Assembly: GCA_041941305.1 (NCBI GenBank)
Contig: JBGTQJ010000022.1
Location: 62,001-126,000, forward strand
DNA length: 64,000 nt
From: JANSWP01 sp041941305
Lineage (GTDB): Bacteria; Bacteroidota; Bacteroidia; Chitinophagales; Saprospiraceae
Reading direction: 5' to 3'
This document shows positions 18,220 to 27,168 of this stretch, in pieces. Numbering within the stretch: position 1 is the first letter of the stretch; every line of letters starts with the position of its first letter. Both the position numbers and the translations under genes were made by a program. The notes below the pieces were generated by a model. It saw only the letters and a list, made by a program, of their open reading frames with translations, was not told the DNA's origin and did no database searches.

Positions 18220-18786
18220 TTAGCTGATAACCTCTTCTCTGCCATCAGGTAATTTTCTACGGATGTAGTTAATCTTACCATCTTCTCCATACAATTCACG
18301 AGACTTTTTGTTGTAAGCCAGGGCAGCTTCTTCTGCAGTTGCAAACATTCCGATATGGACAGATTTGCGATTAACTGAAATGACTGCCCGAAAACGATTG
18401 TTTTCTTTGTAAACACCGGTATAACCAACTTTGGAACTGGTTTTACGTTTACGGCTGGCCACTGCTCTGGAACGATAAACGATATTCTCCAGGCGACAAT
18501 CTAATTTGTTACCGTTATTAGCTCCAACAAGGTTTTTCTTGGAGGATTTAGTCTCTCCTAAAAACTTTTCAGCAATGTGTTTATGCAGGTAAATGGTCTC
18601 GGTTTTGTAGCCACCATCGGCTTTTTTCCATGTTTTTTGAAACACAGCACACCCGGAAGAATGTCGTCTAAGATTGTTGATAAAGTCAACTTTTACTAAA
18701 TAAGGGTCAGAAGTTAACCACTCGTACACGTGATCGTCTAACAAGACGTGCTCGTCAGCATTCTTAAGCTTTACTTTGTATAACAC
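18220..18786 (-). CDS. AP2-domain protein with degenerate HNH-like region
   Basis: A 188-residue basic protein. Residues 117-174 form a recognisable AP2 DNA-binding domain (GYTGVYKENNRFRAVI, then VHIGMFATAEEAALAYNK). Before it, residues 65-110 (YLHKHIAEKFLG, then NNGNKLDCRLENIVY) follow the pattern of HNH nucleases of the HNH-AP2 homing type, in which LHR, V-D-H-N-G and LDNRxENL are conserved. Here the central HNG histidine is absent (GANNGN), so nuclease activity is doubtful. It may be a domesticated DNA-binding protein. It stands alone downstream of repeat elements. The start at 18786 agrees with the beginning of the conserved region. Confidence 0.7.
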   Translation of the reverse strand: MLYKVKLKNADEHVLLDDHVYEWLTSDPYLVKVDFINNLRRHSSGCAVFQKTWKKADGGYKTETIYLHKHIAEKFLGETKSSKKNLVGANNGNKLDCRLENIVYRSRAVASRKRKTSSKVGYTGVYKENNRFRAVISVNRKSVHIGMFATAEEAALAYNKKSRELYGEDGKINYIRRKLPDGREEVIS

Positions 18787-19308
18787 TTTGTACTCGTTTT
18801 GTACCTAAACAAAAAGATACTGAAAAGGGCAAGAATTAAATTGGATAATAAATCTAGTTTTATGTAATTTTCTTGGAGAACAGGAATTGGTTCTTTTATT
18901 TGCTCTTATGACTATAAAGTTGTTATGATTATGCAATCATTTCTCTGTTGGTCATTATTATCCGTTATCGTTTCCAGAACCTTGATTATTTAGGCAATTT
19001 TCGAAATGTTAGACGTAAAGGTAAAGTATGCACAGGACATAAACAAGTTGCTGAAAAAAAATCTCAACATTTTACCCCCTTAATATGATGAAATAAAAAG
19101 GGGATAGCTTTACAAAAAATGCAATTTCATGTTATCACCTGAATTGATTCATTTATAGGTTTTTTTTGAGCGATTATAATAAAATTAAGATTTTGTAGAT
19201 ATGATTTATATTACAGGTATTGCTCATGTTCATGATGCTTGGTGGTCTCCTGCTTTTAATCTACCAGCTAGATTTCAATAAAAATCAAACATTATGCAAA
19301 CTAGATTA
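18787..19308. other. intergenic region with one tiny open frame
   Basis: About 520 bases. The only candidate is a 26-codon frame at 19201-19281 (ATG to TAA) encoding a peptide with the core AHVHDAWWSPAFNLPARF. Its composition looks protein-like, but no ribosome binding site or family supports it. It could be a microprotein or the tail of a decayed gene. Otherwise nothing is seen. Confidence 0.35.
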
Positions 19309-19343
19309 CAAATAAAAAAAATGCCAATAAGAAGTTATCGGCA
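19309..19343 (-). terminator. rho-independent terminator of the YkuK-like gene
   Basis: Read on the minus strand, TGCCGATAA and TTATTGGCA form a 9-bp stem with one mismatch and a 4-nt loop, followed by a run of T (complement of 19309-19321). It lies 23 bases after the stop codon at 19367. Confidence 0.75.
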
Positions 19344-19366
19344 CTCCAGCATTTCGCTGTTAAATC

Positions 19367-19840
19367 TTAAATGACTTTATCAGCACATGAAGAACTAGCG
19401 AAAGCATCTGGTTTTGCTTTGAAGACAAATCCCATGCTTAAAATATACCCCATTGCTTCGCTAAGTGCAGTGTTAGATTTAAAATGTGGATCTGTATTAA
19501 TGTCTGCATGTACCTCTAGAGCTACGTTGTATTTATCAAGTAAATCACAAAGTGCATAAGCAATTTCCACAGAACGCCCAACTTCGGCAATCATTCGTTC
19601 TCTCAATCCCATGGTTCGCTCTTCTTTTGCGTTGTTGATAAACATAAACCCACCTTTTTTCTCCCGAAGGAAAACAATTACGGTGGCAAATTCAACAGTT
19701 CCTCCTTTTACTTGAGAATCTGTTCCTATACAGACTTTTAATTTGTGTCCTGCTGATGTTTCTCTGAGAATGGTTTTTTCAACAGCTTCCTTGATAGGCA
19801 ATTCAATTTTTCTTCCGTCTAATCTACGCCATTTTTTCAT
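19367..19840 (-). CDS. YkuK/DUF458-type RNase H-like protein
   Basis: A 157-residue cytoplasmic protein. CIGTDSQ followed by ATVIVFLREKKGG and, later, LEVHADINTDP is the pattern of the DUF458/YkuK family, predicted to have an RNase H fold with acidic metal-binding residues (Asp in GTDSQ, Asp in HADIN). The biochemical role is not established. The C-terminus KPDAFASSSCADKV fits the family end, so the gene is full length. It is monocistronic with a terminator behind it. Confidence 0.75.
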   Translation of the reverse strand: MKKWRRLDGRKIELPIKEAVEKTILRETSAGHKLKVCIGTDSQVKGGTVEFATVIVFLREKKGGFMFINNAKEERTMGLRERMIAEVGRSVEIAYALCDLLDKYNVALEVHADINTDPHFKSNTALSEAMGYILSMGFVFKAKPDAFASSSCADKVI

Positions 19841-20303
19841 GGGTACTTTTGTTTGTTCGCTAAATGTATAAAATAATCTTTGTCAAATTTGAGTGGCCAC
19901 CAAAATTTAACGATGAATTAATGCAGCGTTGGCAAAAAAAGTTTCATTCTCTTATCTTTCCTTACTTTAATAGACTTTAAGTTCCTGTTCACAATTATTG
20001 CATCGCTATTTCGGCTTCTTTTCTAATCAAGCATCGTTTGCCAAGGGCATCCCTTGTCCATGGGACTCCCTTTGGGATGGGGGAAAATACTCGCCGTAGC
20101 TATGCTATGACATCCCATCCGCTAGTGGTTCACTTCGTTGAAAAGATTCCCCAAATCTTTTCTGCTAAAGCACCACTGCGTTCATGTTTTGCGCCTCAAT
20201 TGATTAAAAATTAAGCTTTAAATAATTTCATTGACGATTTCAAAACAGCTTCTAAAACCATGAATCCATGAATCAATTCTTATTTTTGCGCCAAAATTTC
20301 TAA
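19841..20303. other. intergenic region with repeats
   Basis: About 460 bases between divergent genes. It carries the second copy of the 43-bp dispersed repeat (20039-20081) and a nested hairpin at about 20112-20178, where GAAAAGATT/AATCTTTTC lies inside AGTGGT/ACCACT. No gene is seen. Confidence 0.45.
20039..20081. repeat. 43-bp dispersed repeat, copy 2
   Basis: Inverted copy of 10517-10558, matching at 39 of 43 positions. Both copies lie in non-coding DNA near other hairpin elements. Confidence 0.6.
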
Positions 20304-20426
20304 AGAACCCTTAAAAAATAACTTCATCGTTTCGTCAAATAAGCGAAGGCTGAAAGCCTGAAAAGAAATGAAGTTGAGCTTATTTGACGAAATCAAAAGG
20401 AGGAAGTTATTTTTTAATCACTACTA
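20304..20426. repeat. MITE-like element, copy 2
   Basis: Inverted copy of the element at 4803-4925. Terminal repeats are TTAAAAAATAACTTCATC (20311-20328) and GAGGAAGTTATTTTTTAA (20400-20417), with the inner pair TCAAATAAGC/GCTTATTTGA. The right end lies just before the start codon at 20429, so this insertion supplies the immediate upstream region of the gamma-glutamylcyclotransferase-like gene. Confidence 0.75.
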
Positions 20427-20428
20427 AG

Positions 20429-20863
20429 ATGATTTCAAAGCTTTTTGTTTATGGAACTTTGATGGCTGGAATTAAAACGAAAGTGAATCGCGAATTTCAT
20501 CAAAACAGTACCTTTTTAGGGGAAGGGTATCTAAAAGGCAAAATGTACGATTTGGGACATTATCCCGGAGTTGTTTACGATGAAACAAGTGAGCAAAAAG
20601 TCTTTGGACATGTTTTTGCCCTAAAGGAGCCTGAAAAAATGCTCAAAAAATTAGATGAATACGAGGATGTAGGTCAACGATTTGGACAATTCGAAGAATA
20701 TGTTCGGGAGCAATGTCCCGTAAATATGAAGGGGGAGATGATTACTTGTTGGGTGTATTTGTACAAATTGCCGATTGATCATCTTCCATTAATTGAATCT
20801 GGAAATTATCTGGAAAACCTTCACCATAACAACTCTCATCAACAATTTTTAAAATCTGTTTAA
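20429..20863 (+). CDS. gamma-glutamylcyclotransferase-family protein
   Basis: A 144-residue protein from the ATG at 20429; the open frame extends upstream only through the MITE-like element. The AIG2/GGCT fold is shown by the N-terminal KLFVYGTLMAG phosphate/substrate loop, YDLGHYPGVVYD, and LDEYEDV, which contains the catalytic glutamate. Members of this family cleave gamma-glutamyl amines or related amides. The specific substrate is not clear. The gene lies ten bases before the DUF255 gene and is probably co-transcribed with it. Confidence 0.85.
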   Translation: MISKLFVYGTLMAGIKTKVNREFHQNSTFLGEGYLKGKMYDLGHYPGVVYDETSEQKVFGHVFALKEPEKMLKKLDEYEDVGQRFGQFEEYVREQCPVNMKGEMITCWVYLYKLPIDHLPLIESGNYLENLHHNNSHQQFLKSV

Positions 20864-20872
20864 ATTTAAAAC

Positions 20873-22984
20873 ATGAAATTTTTACAATTATTAATAATTC
20901 CATGCACTATTTTTCTATTGTTTGCATGTGTCCCACAACAGGCACAACACGGTGATCATCAATACACCAACATGCTCATCAATGAGAGTAGCCCGTACTT
21001 ACTTCAACATGCACACAACCCAGTCAACTGGCATCCCTGGAATGAGGCATCCTTAAAAAAGGCGAAAGAAGAAGACAAAATGCTTTTGATTTCTGTAGGT
21101 TATGCTGCCTGCCACTGGTGCCATGTGATGGAACACGAAAGCTTTGAAGACACAGCTGTAGCAAGGATAATGAATAAACATTTTATTCCTATAAAAGTAG
21201 ACCGTGAAGAACGTCCTGATGTAGATGATGTATATATGACTGCCTGTCACATTGCAACAGGAAGAAGTTGTGGCTGGCCACTCAATGCCTTTGCGCTTCC
21301 TGATGGACGTCCCGTCTGGGCTGGAACTTATTTTCCCAAAAAGGAGTGGGTAAAGGTTTTGGATTATTTCGTGGATGTGCGCCAAAATGAACCGGAAAAA
21401 TTGGAGGATTATGCTGGAAAACTGACTGAAGGGGTACAGACAGCAGAGGAGATTAGCATAGGAAGCGGTGAATTCAATTTTTCGAGAACAGATTTGGAGT
21501 CCATTGGAAATGCTTTTTTGCAAAACATTGATTTCAAATGGGGTGGACGCCAGGGCGCTCCAAAGTTCCCAATGTCCAATAATTATGAGTTTCTACTAAA
21601 ATACCACCATTTGACTGGTGATGAACGCGCTTTAGAAGCCGTAACCACCACTCTAAATAACATGGCGGATGGAGGTATCTACGACCAGTTAGGCGGTGGA
21701 TTTGCGAGGTATTCTGTAGATGGAGAATGGATTGTTCCCCATTTTGAAAAGATGTTATATGACAATGGACAATTGGTAAGTCTTTATGCTCAAGCATGGC
21801 AATTGACTCAGGATCCCTATTACAAACAAATCGTCAAACAAACACTCGAATTTGTAAAAAGAGAAATGACGGCTCCAGAGGGTGGTTTTTATTCTTCCTA
21901 TGATGCAGATTCTGAGGGCGAAGAGGGTAAATTTTATGTTTGGACCAAGCATGAAATAGATTCTGTTTTAAACGATGAAAAACTATCCAAAATATTTTGT
22001 GAGTACTATGAGGTGACGGAAAAAGGAAACTGGGAGGAAGAGAAAAATATACTATACAGAAGAAAAGCAGCTGCTGATATTGCATCAAAACATAAGGTAT
22101 CAGAAGAAGAATTGAATCAATTGATACAGAGCGGAAAAGATAAATTGTTTAAAGTCCGGGAAACAAGGGTTCGTCCTGGCTTGGATGATAAAGTACTCAC
22201 CTCGTGGAATGCCTTAATGCTCAAAGGCTATGTAGATGCGTACAAAGCATTTGGAGCAAAAGAATATTTGGATGCTGCACTGAGAAATGGAGATTTCCTA
22301 ATAAATAATATGCTCCAAAAAGACAATCGCCTAAATAGAAATTACAAAGATGGAAAGTCCGTCATCAATGCTTTTTTAGATGACTATGCACTCACGATAC
22401 AGGCCTTTGTTGCCCTATACGAAGTAACTTTTGATGAGAAATGGTTGGATACAGCCAATGATTTGGCAAAATACACCATTGAAAATTTCAGTGATGAAAA
22501 AACGAATATGTTCCATTATACATCAAAACTCGATCCGGCTCTAATCGCCAGAAAAATGGAAGTCGCAGACAAAGCCATTCCTGGTTCCAATTCGACCATG
22601 GCCCGCGCCTTGCACAATTTGGGTTTGTATTTTTACAATCAGGATTATATCAAAAGAGCCAAGCAGATGATGCACAACCTCTCAACTGATTTGGTCAATC
22701 AATCCCAACCCAATTTTTATTCCAACTGGTGTAGTCTCTACCTCGATCTTGTCAAACCTCCATATGAGGTTGCAATAGTTGGTGATGATTTCGAGGCCAA
22801 ACGGAATGAATTGATGAAGCATTTTATTCCTCATTCCATTTTGTTGGGTGGCAAGGATGAAGGAAGTTTGGAATTGTTGAAGGGAAAATTACAGGAAGGG
22901 GAAACCATGATTTATGTATGCCAAAACAAGGTGTGTAAGTTACCTGTAACTGAGGTAGAAAGAGCTTTGAGTTTGATGGATTAA
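20873..22984 (+). CDS. thioredoxin-domain DUF255 (YyaL/SSP411-like) lipoprotein
   Basis: A 703-residue protein. The N-terminus has a lipoprotein signal with lipobox LLFAC (Cys19). Residues 32-190 are the DUF255 thioredoxin-like domain, including SSPYLLQHAHNPVNWHPW and the active-site-like CHWCHVM. The remainder is an alpha/alpha barrel resembling six-hairpin glycosidases, with GGxxDQLGGGFARYSVDG, PHFEKMLYDN and TSWNALMLKGY. Family members are often annotated as thioredoxin-domain proteins of unknown function. The usual cytoplasmic versions lack a lipobox, so export here is noteworthy. Confidence 0.88.
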   Translation: MKFLQLLIIPCTIFLLFACVPQQAQHGDHQYTNMLINESSPYLLQHAHNPVNWHPWNEASLKKAKEEDKMLLISVGYAACHWCHVMEHESFEDTAVARIMNKHFIPIKVDREERPDVDDVYMTACHIATGRSCGWPLNAFALPDGRPVWAGTYFPKKEWVKVLDYFVDVRQNEPEKLEDYAGKLTEGVQTAEEISIGSGEFNFSRTDLESIGNAFLQNIDFKWGGRQGAPKFPMSNNYEFLLKYHHLTGDERALEAVTTTLNNMADGGIYDQLGGGFARYSVDGEWIVPHFEKMLYDNGQLVSLYAQAWQLTQDPYYKQIVKQTLEFVKREMTAPEGGFYSSYDADSEGEEGKFYVWTKHEIDSVLNDEKLSKIFCEYYEVTEKGNWEEEKNILYRRKAAADIASKHKVSEEELNQLIQSGKDKLFKVRETRVRPGLDDKVLTSWNALMLKGYVDAYKAFGAKEYLDAALRNGDFLINNMLQKDNRLNRNYKDGKSVINAFLDDYALTIQAFVALYEVTFDEKWLDTANDLAKYTIENFSDEKTNMFHYTSKLDPALIARKMEVADKAIPGSNSTMARALHNLGLYFYNQDYIKRAKQMMHNLSTDLVNQSQPNFYSNWCSLYLDLVKPPYEVAIVGDDFEAKRNELMKHFIPHSILLGGKDEGSLELLKGKLQEGETMIYVCQNKVCKLPVTEVERALSLMD

Positions 22985-23053
22985 CCTCCCACAATACCAA
23001 ACGATGATGGTTCTTTTATAAGGAACTCATTTAAACTTATTCTGATAATTTGA

Positions 23054-25147
23054 ATGCAAATGACGAACGAAAACTTCCCATACATTCACAGGGACATCAG
23101 TTGGTTATCATTTAATTACCGGGTTTTACAAGAAGCCAAGGATCCAGCTGTACCTCTTTTTGAACGGTTAAAGTTTCTAGCCATTTATTCCAACAATTTG
23201 GATGAGTTTTTTAGAGTTCGTGTAGCCTCAAATCGCAATGTACTTCGAGTAGGAAAAAAGACCAAAAGACATTTGGATTATGATCCTAAAACTGTAATCA
23301 AGGAGATTCTAAAAATTGTCAATAAACAGCAGGAAGAATATAGTCACATCTTCGAAAATCAAATCATTCCTGAGCTTAGAAATCACGGTATTTTTTTATT
23401 GAGGCGATTAGATTTGAATGAAGAACAGCGCGAGTTTGTAGAAAATTATTTCGACGATCACATGTTGCCTTATGTGCAACCTGTACTTTTGGTAAAGCAT
23501 AAAATTCGTCCCTTCCTGAACAATGCTGCCTTGTATTTGACAGTACTACTAAAAGATAAGGAAGATTTAGATGGACATAACAGGTACGCAATTGTAAAAA
23601 TCCCTTCAGATCACCTTCCACGTTTCATCGAATTGCCTTCAGCTCAAAACAGACGGGACATTATTATGCTGGATGATATTGTTCGACACAGTTTAGAAAT
23701 GATGTTTCCTGGATATTTGATTCTAAACACATTCTCCATTAAACTGACCCGGGATGCAGAGTTGTACATAGATGACGAATTTTCAGGTGAGTTAATCAGT
23801 AAAATTAAAAAGAGTCTTATCAAAAGGCATGTAGGACCCGCCACTCGATTTGTGTATGACAGAGAAATGTCGGAGGAGTTATTAGAGTTTATGATGGACT
23901 CCTTTCACCTGGAACGATTTGATTTGTTAGTTGAAGGTCGTTATCACAATAATTTTGATTTTTTCAATTTTCCGGATTTCGGGATGATAGCGCTTAAAAA
24001 TAATCCATTGCCTCCTCTGCCCTACAGACCATTGGAAGAGGCAATGGATTATTTTGCTGCACTTCTGGAAGGGGATCATTTCCTCAATATGCCATTTCAT
24101 TCTTACGAGTCCGTCGTTCGATTTTTTGAAGAAGCTGCCAAGGACCCCAAAGTCACCCATATCAAAATCGTTCAATACAGGGTGGCTAAAAAATCAAGAA
24201 TTATGGATGCCTTGATCCAGGCTGTGAAGGCAGGAAAACAGGTATTTGTATTTATAGAAGTAAAAGCCAGATTTGACGAAGAAGCAAATTTGAATTGGGG
24301 TGAAAAGCTGGAAAAAGCTGGTATTAAGGTCCATTACAGTTTTCCAGGCGTAAAAGTCCATGCAAAAATTGCGCTCATCAGAAGAGAAGAAAATGGAAAT
24401 CCTCAGTTTTACAGCTATTTGAGTACAGGCAATTTTCACGAAGACACTGCCAAAATATACTCTGATTATAGTCTTTTTACTGCCGACCTCAGACTTACTT
24501 CAGAGGTCGCCAGGGTGTTTAATTTTCTGGAAACCGTAAAAGTACCACCACAGAATTATGAGCATTTATTGGTTGGGCAATTTAATTTAAGAACAGACTT
24601 AGTGGCTTTAATTGAACAAGAAATCACCAATATTAAAGCTGGGAAGCCTGCAAAAATCATCTTAAAGATCAACAGCTTACAAGATAGAAAGATGATTGAC
24701 AAGCTATATGAAGCAAGCAAGGCCGGGGTCAAAATCAAATTGATTGTTAGAGGTATTTGTTCTCTGGTTCCCGGTCTAAAAGGTATCAGTGAAAACATAG
24801 AAGCCATTGGTATAGTAGATAGGTATTTAGAGCATGCCAGGGTTTTCTGGTTTCACAATAATGGTGATGAAAAAATTTATTTATCCTCAGCTGATTTGAT
24901 GGTTCGCAACCTTTATCATCGGGTTGAAACCGCCTTCCCAATTTATGATGAATCGATAAAATCTCAGATAAAGGATATTCTTAAATTACAGTTGCAAGAC
25001 AATGTAAAAGCGCGAATTATTGATAAAGAACAGCACAATGCCTATAGAAAAGATGGGTCTGATCTAGCCATTCAATCACAAATTGAAACCTACTATTATT
25101 TCAAACGTTTGGGCGAAACTTTGGCGATGGAACGGGCAGGAGGATGA
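23054..25147 (+). CDS. ppk1: polyphosphate kinase 1
   Basis: A 697-residue enzyme that reversibly polymerises ATP gamma-phosphate into polyphosphate. All domains are present: the N-terminal helical domain (YIHRDISWLSFNYRVLQEA, NNLDEFFRVRVA), the head domain, and two PLD-like catalytic domains. The catalytic histidines are His436 in KVHAKIALI and His622 in RNLYHRVETAFP. VGPATRFVYD and SYLSTGNFHEDTAKIYSDYSL are also family hallmarks. Length fits. A second ATG two codons later (23060) is an equally possible start. It is likely membrane-associated. Confidence 0.96.
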   Translation: MQMTNENFPYIHRDISWLSFNYRVLQEAKDPAVPLFERLKFLAIYSNNLDEFFRVRVASNRNVLRVGKKTKRHLDYDPKTVIKEILKIVNKQQEEYSHIFENQIIPELRNHGIFLLRRLDLNEEQREFVENYFDDHMLPYVQPVLLVKHKIRPFLNNAALYLTVLLKDKEDLDGHNRYAIVKIPSDHLPRFIELPSAQNRRDIIMLDDIVRHSLEMMFPGYLILNTFSIKLTRDAELYIDDEFSGELISKIKKSLIKRHVGPATRFVYDREMSEELLEFMMDSFHLERFDLLVEGRYHNNFDFFNFPDFGMIALKNNPLPPLPYRPLEEAMDYFAALLEGDHFLNMPFHSYESVVRFFEEAAKDPKVTHIKIVQYRVAKKSRIMDALIQAVKAGKQVFVFIEVKARFDEEANLNWGEKLEKAGIKVHYSFPGVKVHAKIALIRREENGNPQFYSYLSTGNFHEDTAKIYSDYSLFTADLRLTSEVARVFNFLETVKVPPQNYEHLLVGQFNLRTDLVALIEQEITNIKAGKPAKIILKINSLQDRKMIDKLYEASKAGVKIKLIVRGICSLVPGLKGISENIEAIGIVDRYLEHARVFWFHNNGDEKIYLSSADLMVRNLYHRVETAFPIYDESIKSQIKDILKLQLQDNVKARIIDKEQHNAYRKDGSDLAIQSQIETYYYFKRLGETLAMERAGG

Positions 25148-25529
25148 TGAGGGCTTTAGAAAATAATATCCTACGCACCTTGCTTGTTCTTTTTCCATTT
25201 AGCTTAGTTTATTAATTTCAAAACCCCTAAAATCGAAAAAAAACCACTCTTAGTCCAAGCAAAATCACATTTGGGAACATACTGATTTAGTATTGTCTTC
25301 GTTTTGAAATACGAGTCTGTTCAATACACTGTAACCGAAATGCTTAAAGGTTGTTTTAAATGAAAATGAAAATGAAAAATAATTCAAACTGGTTCAATTT
25401 TTAATTTTTATTTCAATTTTCATTTTCATTGAATTACAGAGTATTCAATTACAATAAGCCTACCTTTAAAAAAGGGATATTTCAAATCGTTCTTAAAAAG
25501 TAAAAAATCACCTAAAAAATTTGAACAAG
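25148..25529. other. intergenic region holding an AT-rich inverted repeat
   Basis: About 380 bases between ppk1 and the lipoprotein gene. Its centre is the inverted element at 25320-25448, listed separately. The last 40 bases should hold the promoter of the lipoprotein gene, but no good TAnnTTTG match is found. Confidence 0.45.
25320..25448. repeat. AT-rich MITE-like inverted repeat
   Basis: Ends TTCAATACACTGTAA (25320-25334) and TTACAGAGTATTCAA (25434-25448) are complementary at 13 of 15 positions. Inner arms built from ATGAAAATGAAAATGAAAAA and its approximate complement pair as well, so most of the 129 bases can fold. No second copy is seen here. Confidence 0.5.
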
Positions 25530-27086
25530 ATGAAGGATTTAAAAAAGTTTTTCCTTTCGCTTTCCCTTTTGGGGATACTTTTCACTGCTTGTCAAGATGA
25601 CGTTTTTCAAGCTAAGGATGCACTCACCAACATTCCCGAAGATGTTACAGGAGTCACATCGATAGATATTCAGCAATTAATGGAAAAAGCTGATTTTGAA
25701 GCAGTAAAAGAAATGGATTTTTATAAAGATATGATTTATGAAACAGAACGGCGAAGCCCTGCTTTGGCTGCTGTTATGAAAGACCCCGCTCTTTCTGGTG
25801 TGGATTTATCCAAAAACCTGTACGTCACTTATGACGTGAATCCGGAAAACCCGGAAGAGGTTTTTGTTGCCACGGTCTTTTCCATTAATAATATAGAAGA
25901 CTTTGAAAATTTATTGAAATCATCTGATGAAGTGGAATTTGAAGATAGAGGAGACTTTAAAGTCATAACCAAGTATAGTCAGCAGATAGTTGCCTGGAAT
26001 GACGAAATTGGAGTGTTTGGAGGGAGTAATTCCGGCTATATTGATTTAGAAGAAAAAGCCAATAAGATTTTTAGCACAGCAGGTGAAAATTCCATTTCAA
26101 AAAATAAAAACCTTCGAAATGCCTTCTCTGGAGATCACGATATTTCTGGTTGGATGAGTTCTGACCCAATAGCCAGCAATCCACAAGCGGGTTTGGCACT
26201 TTCTGTGCTCAACATAGATCCAGGGGCATTGAAAAACAATCACATCCACACTTATATGGACTTCAAGGATGGCACCATTGAGGGGCATTCCGATTTTTAT
26301 TTGTCAGATGGGCTTGGAAAGGATTTTATTGGCCGGTTTTTTAAAGATGAAGTAAAAACGGACTTCTCCAAATATTTACCTGGTGACAATCTCGTTTCCG
26401 TTACTACTGCAGCTGTTGACATTCGAGGCATTGACCAATTTCTAAGTGAACGCCCACAAGCCAAGGGATATGTCGATTTCGCTCTTAAAGAATCTGGTCT
26501 CAAAATGAAGGACATTATTGCTGCATTTGGAGGAGATGTAATGGTGGCTGGCTATGGTGAAGGTATTGAAGATGGCAATCCTTATGGCTTATTTTCCACC
26601 AATATCAAAAATGAAGCTGCCATGAAAAAAGTACTCGATTTGGCCATTGAGCGTAATGTTTTGGTCGAATTGGAAGATGACTACTATAAGATCTTGACTG
26701 TGGGTATTCCTGGAGGCTTCACTTTTTCACAAGGCAGTGGTTTCGGAAAAATGTTGGTAAAAGATGGGTTATTATTCGTTTCCAATAATGAAGACCTTTT
26801 GCACCAAATCAAAGATGGCAATATTAAAAAGTCAGAAAGGGTCAATAAGGAAGTGCGCAATCTTTTGGAAGGCAATACCTTCGCTTCGTTTTTTGACTTC
26901 AATTTCCTTCAGACTTTTGCAAAAGAGCTTAAAGATGTAAAGGTGAAGGATATGAGATTTAATGTCAACGGCAATGGTGCTGATTTCAAACTCAACCTCG
27001 ACGAAAAAGATGTCAACAGTCTTAAAGCCATTTTTCAGATGATTAACAATGGCTACCTGGAAAACCAGGGACAAGAGAATATGTAA
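25530..27086 (+). CDS. DUF4836-like lipoprotein
   Basis: A 518-residue protein from the ATG at 25530; a TTG nine bases upstream is less likely. The lipoprotein signal ends in the lipobox LFTAC. The mature N-terminus, with IPEDVTGVTSIDIQQLMEKADF, resembles the DUF4836 family of Bacteroidetes, in which a start of the type P-x-D-A-x-x-V-x-x-I-D is followed by repeated beta-alpha modules, here about residues 35-190, 215-340 and 345-500. It probably faces the periplasm or outer membrane. The role is unknown. The family assignment is from recalled pattern only. Confidence 0.6.
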   Translation: MKDLKKFFLSLSLLGILFTACQDDVFQAKDALTNIPEDVTGVTSIDIQQLMEKADFEAVKEMDFYKDMIYETERRSPALAAVMKDPALSGVDLSKNLYVTYDVNPENPEEVFVATVFSINNIEDFENLLKSSDEVEFEDRGDFKVITKYSQQIVAWNDEIGVFGGSNSGYIDLEEKANKIFSTAGENSISKNKNLRNAFSGDHDISGWMSSDPIASNPQAGLALSVLNIDPGALKNNHIHTYMDFKDGTIEGHSDFYLSDGLGKDFIGRFFKDEVKTDFSKYLPGDNLVSVTTAAVDIRGIDQFLSERPQAKGYVDFALKESGLKMKDIIAAFGGDVMVAGYGEGIEDGNPYGLFSTNIKNEAAMKKVLDLAIERNVLVELEDDYYKILTVGIPGGFTFSQGSGFGKMLVKDGLLFVSNNEDLLHQIKDGNIKKSERVNKEVRNLLEGNTFASFFDFNFLQTFAKELKDVKVKDMRFNVNGNGADFKLNLDEKDVNSLKAIFQMINNGYLENQGQENM

Positions 27087-27095
27087 ATACAGTTC

Positions 27096-27167
27096 TGAGT
27101 TCTCTGTTCCCGGTTCCCTGTTTTAAGAGGACCTGGGAACCGGGAACCGGGAACCCTGAACTCAAAT
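27096..27167. repeat. REP-like GC-rich hairpin
   Basis: TGAGTTC and GAACTCA bound a hairpin in which TTCCCGGTTCCC pairs with GGGAACCGGGAA; the right arm carries an extra copy of the unit GGGAACC. It fills the gap between the DUF4836-like gene and the LolD-like gene and ends next to the latter's start codon at 27169, so it may influence its translation. Confidence 0.5.
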
Positions 27168-27168
27168 C

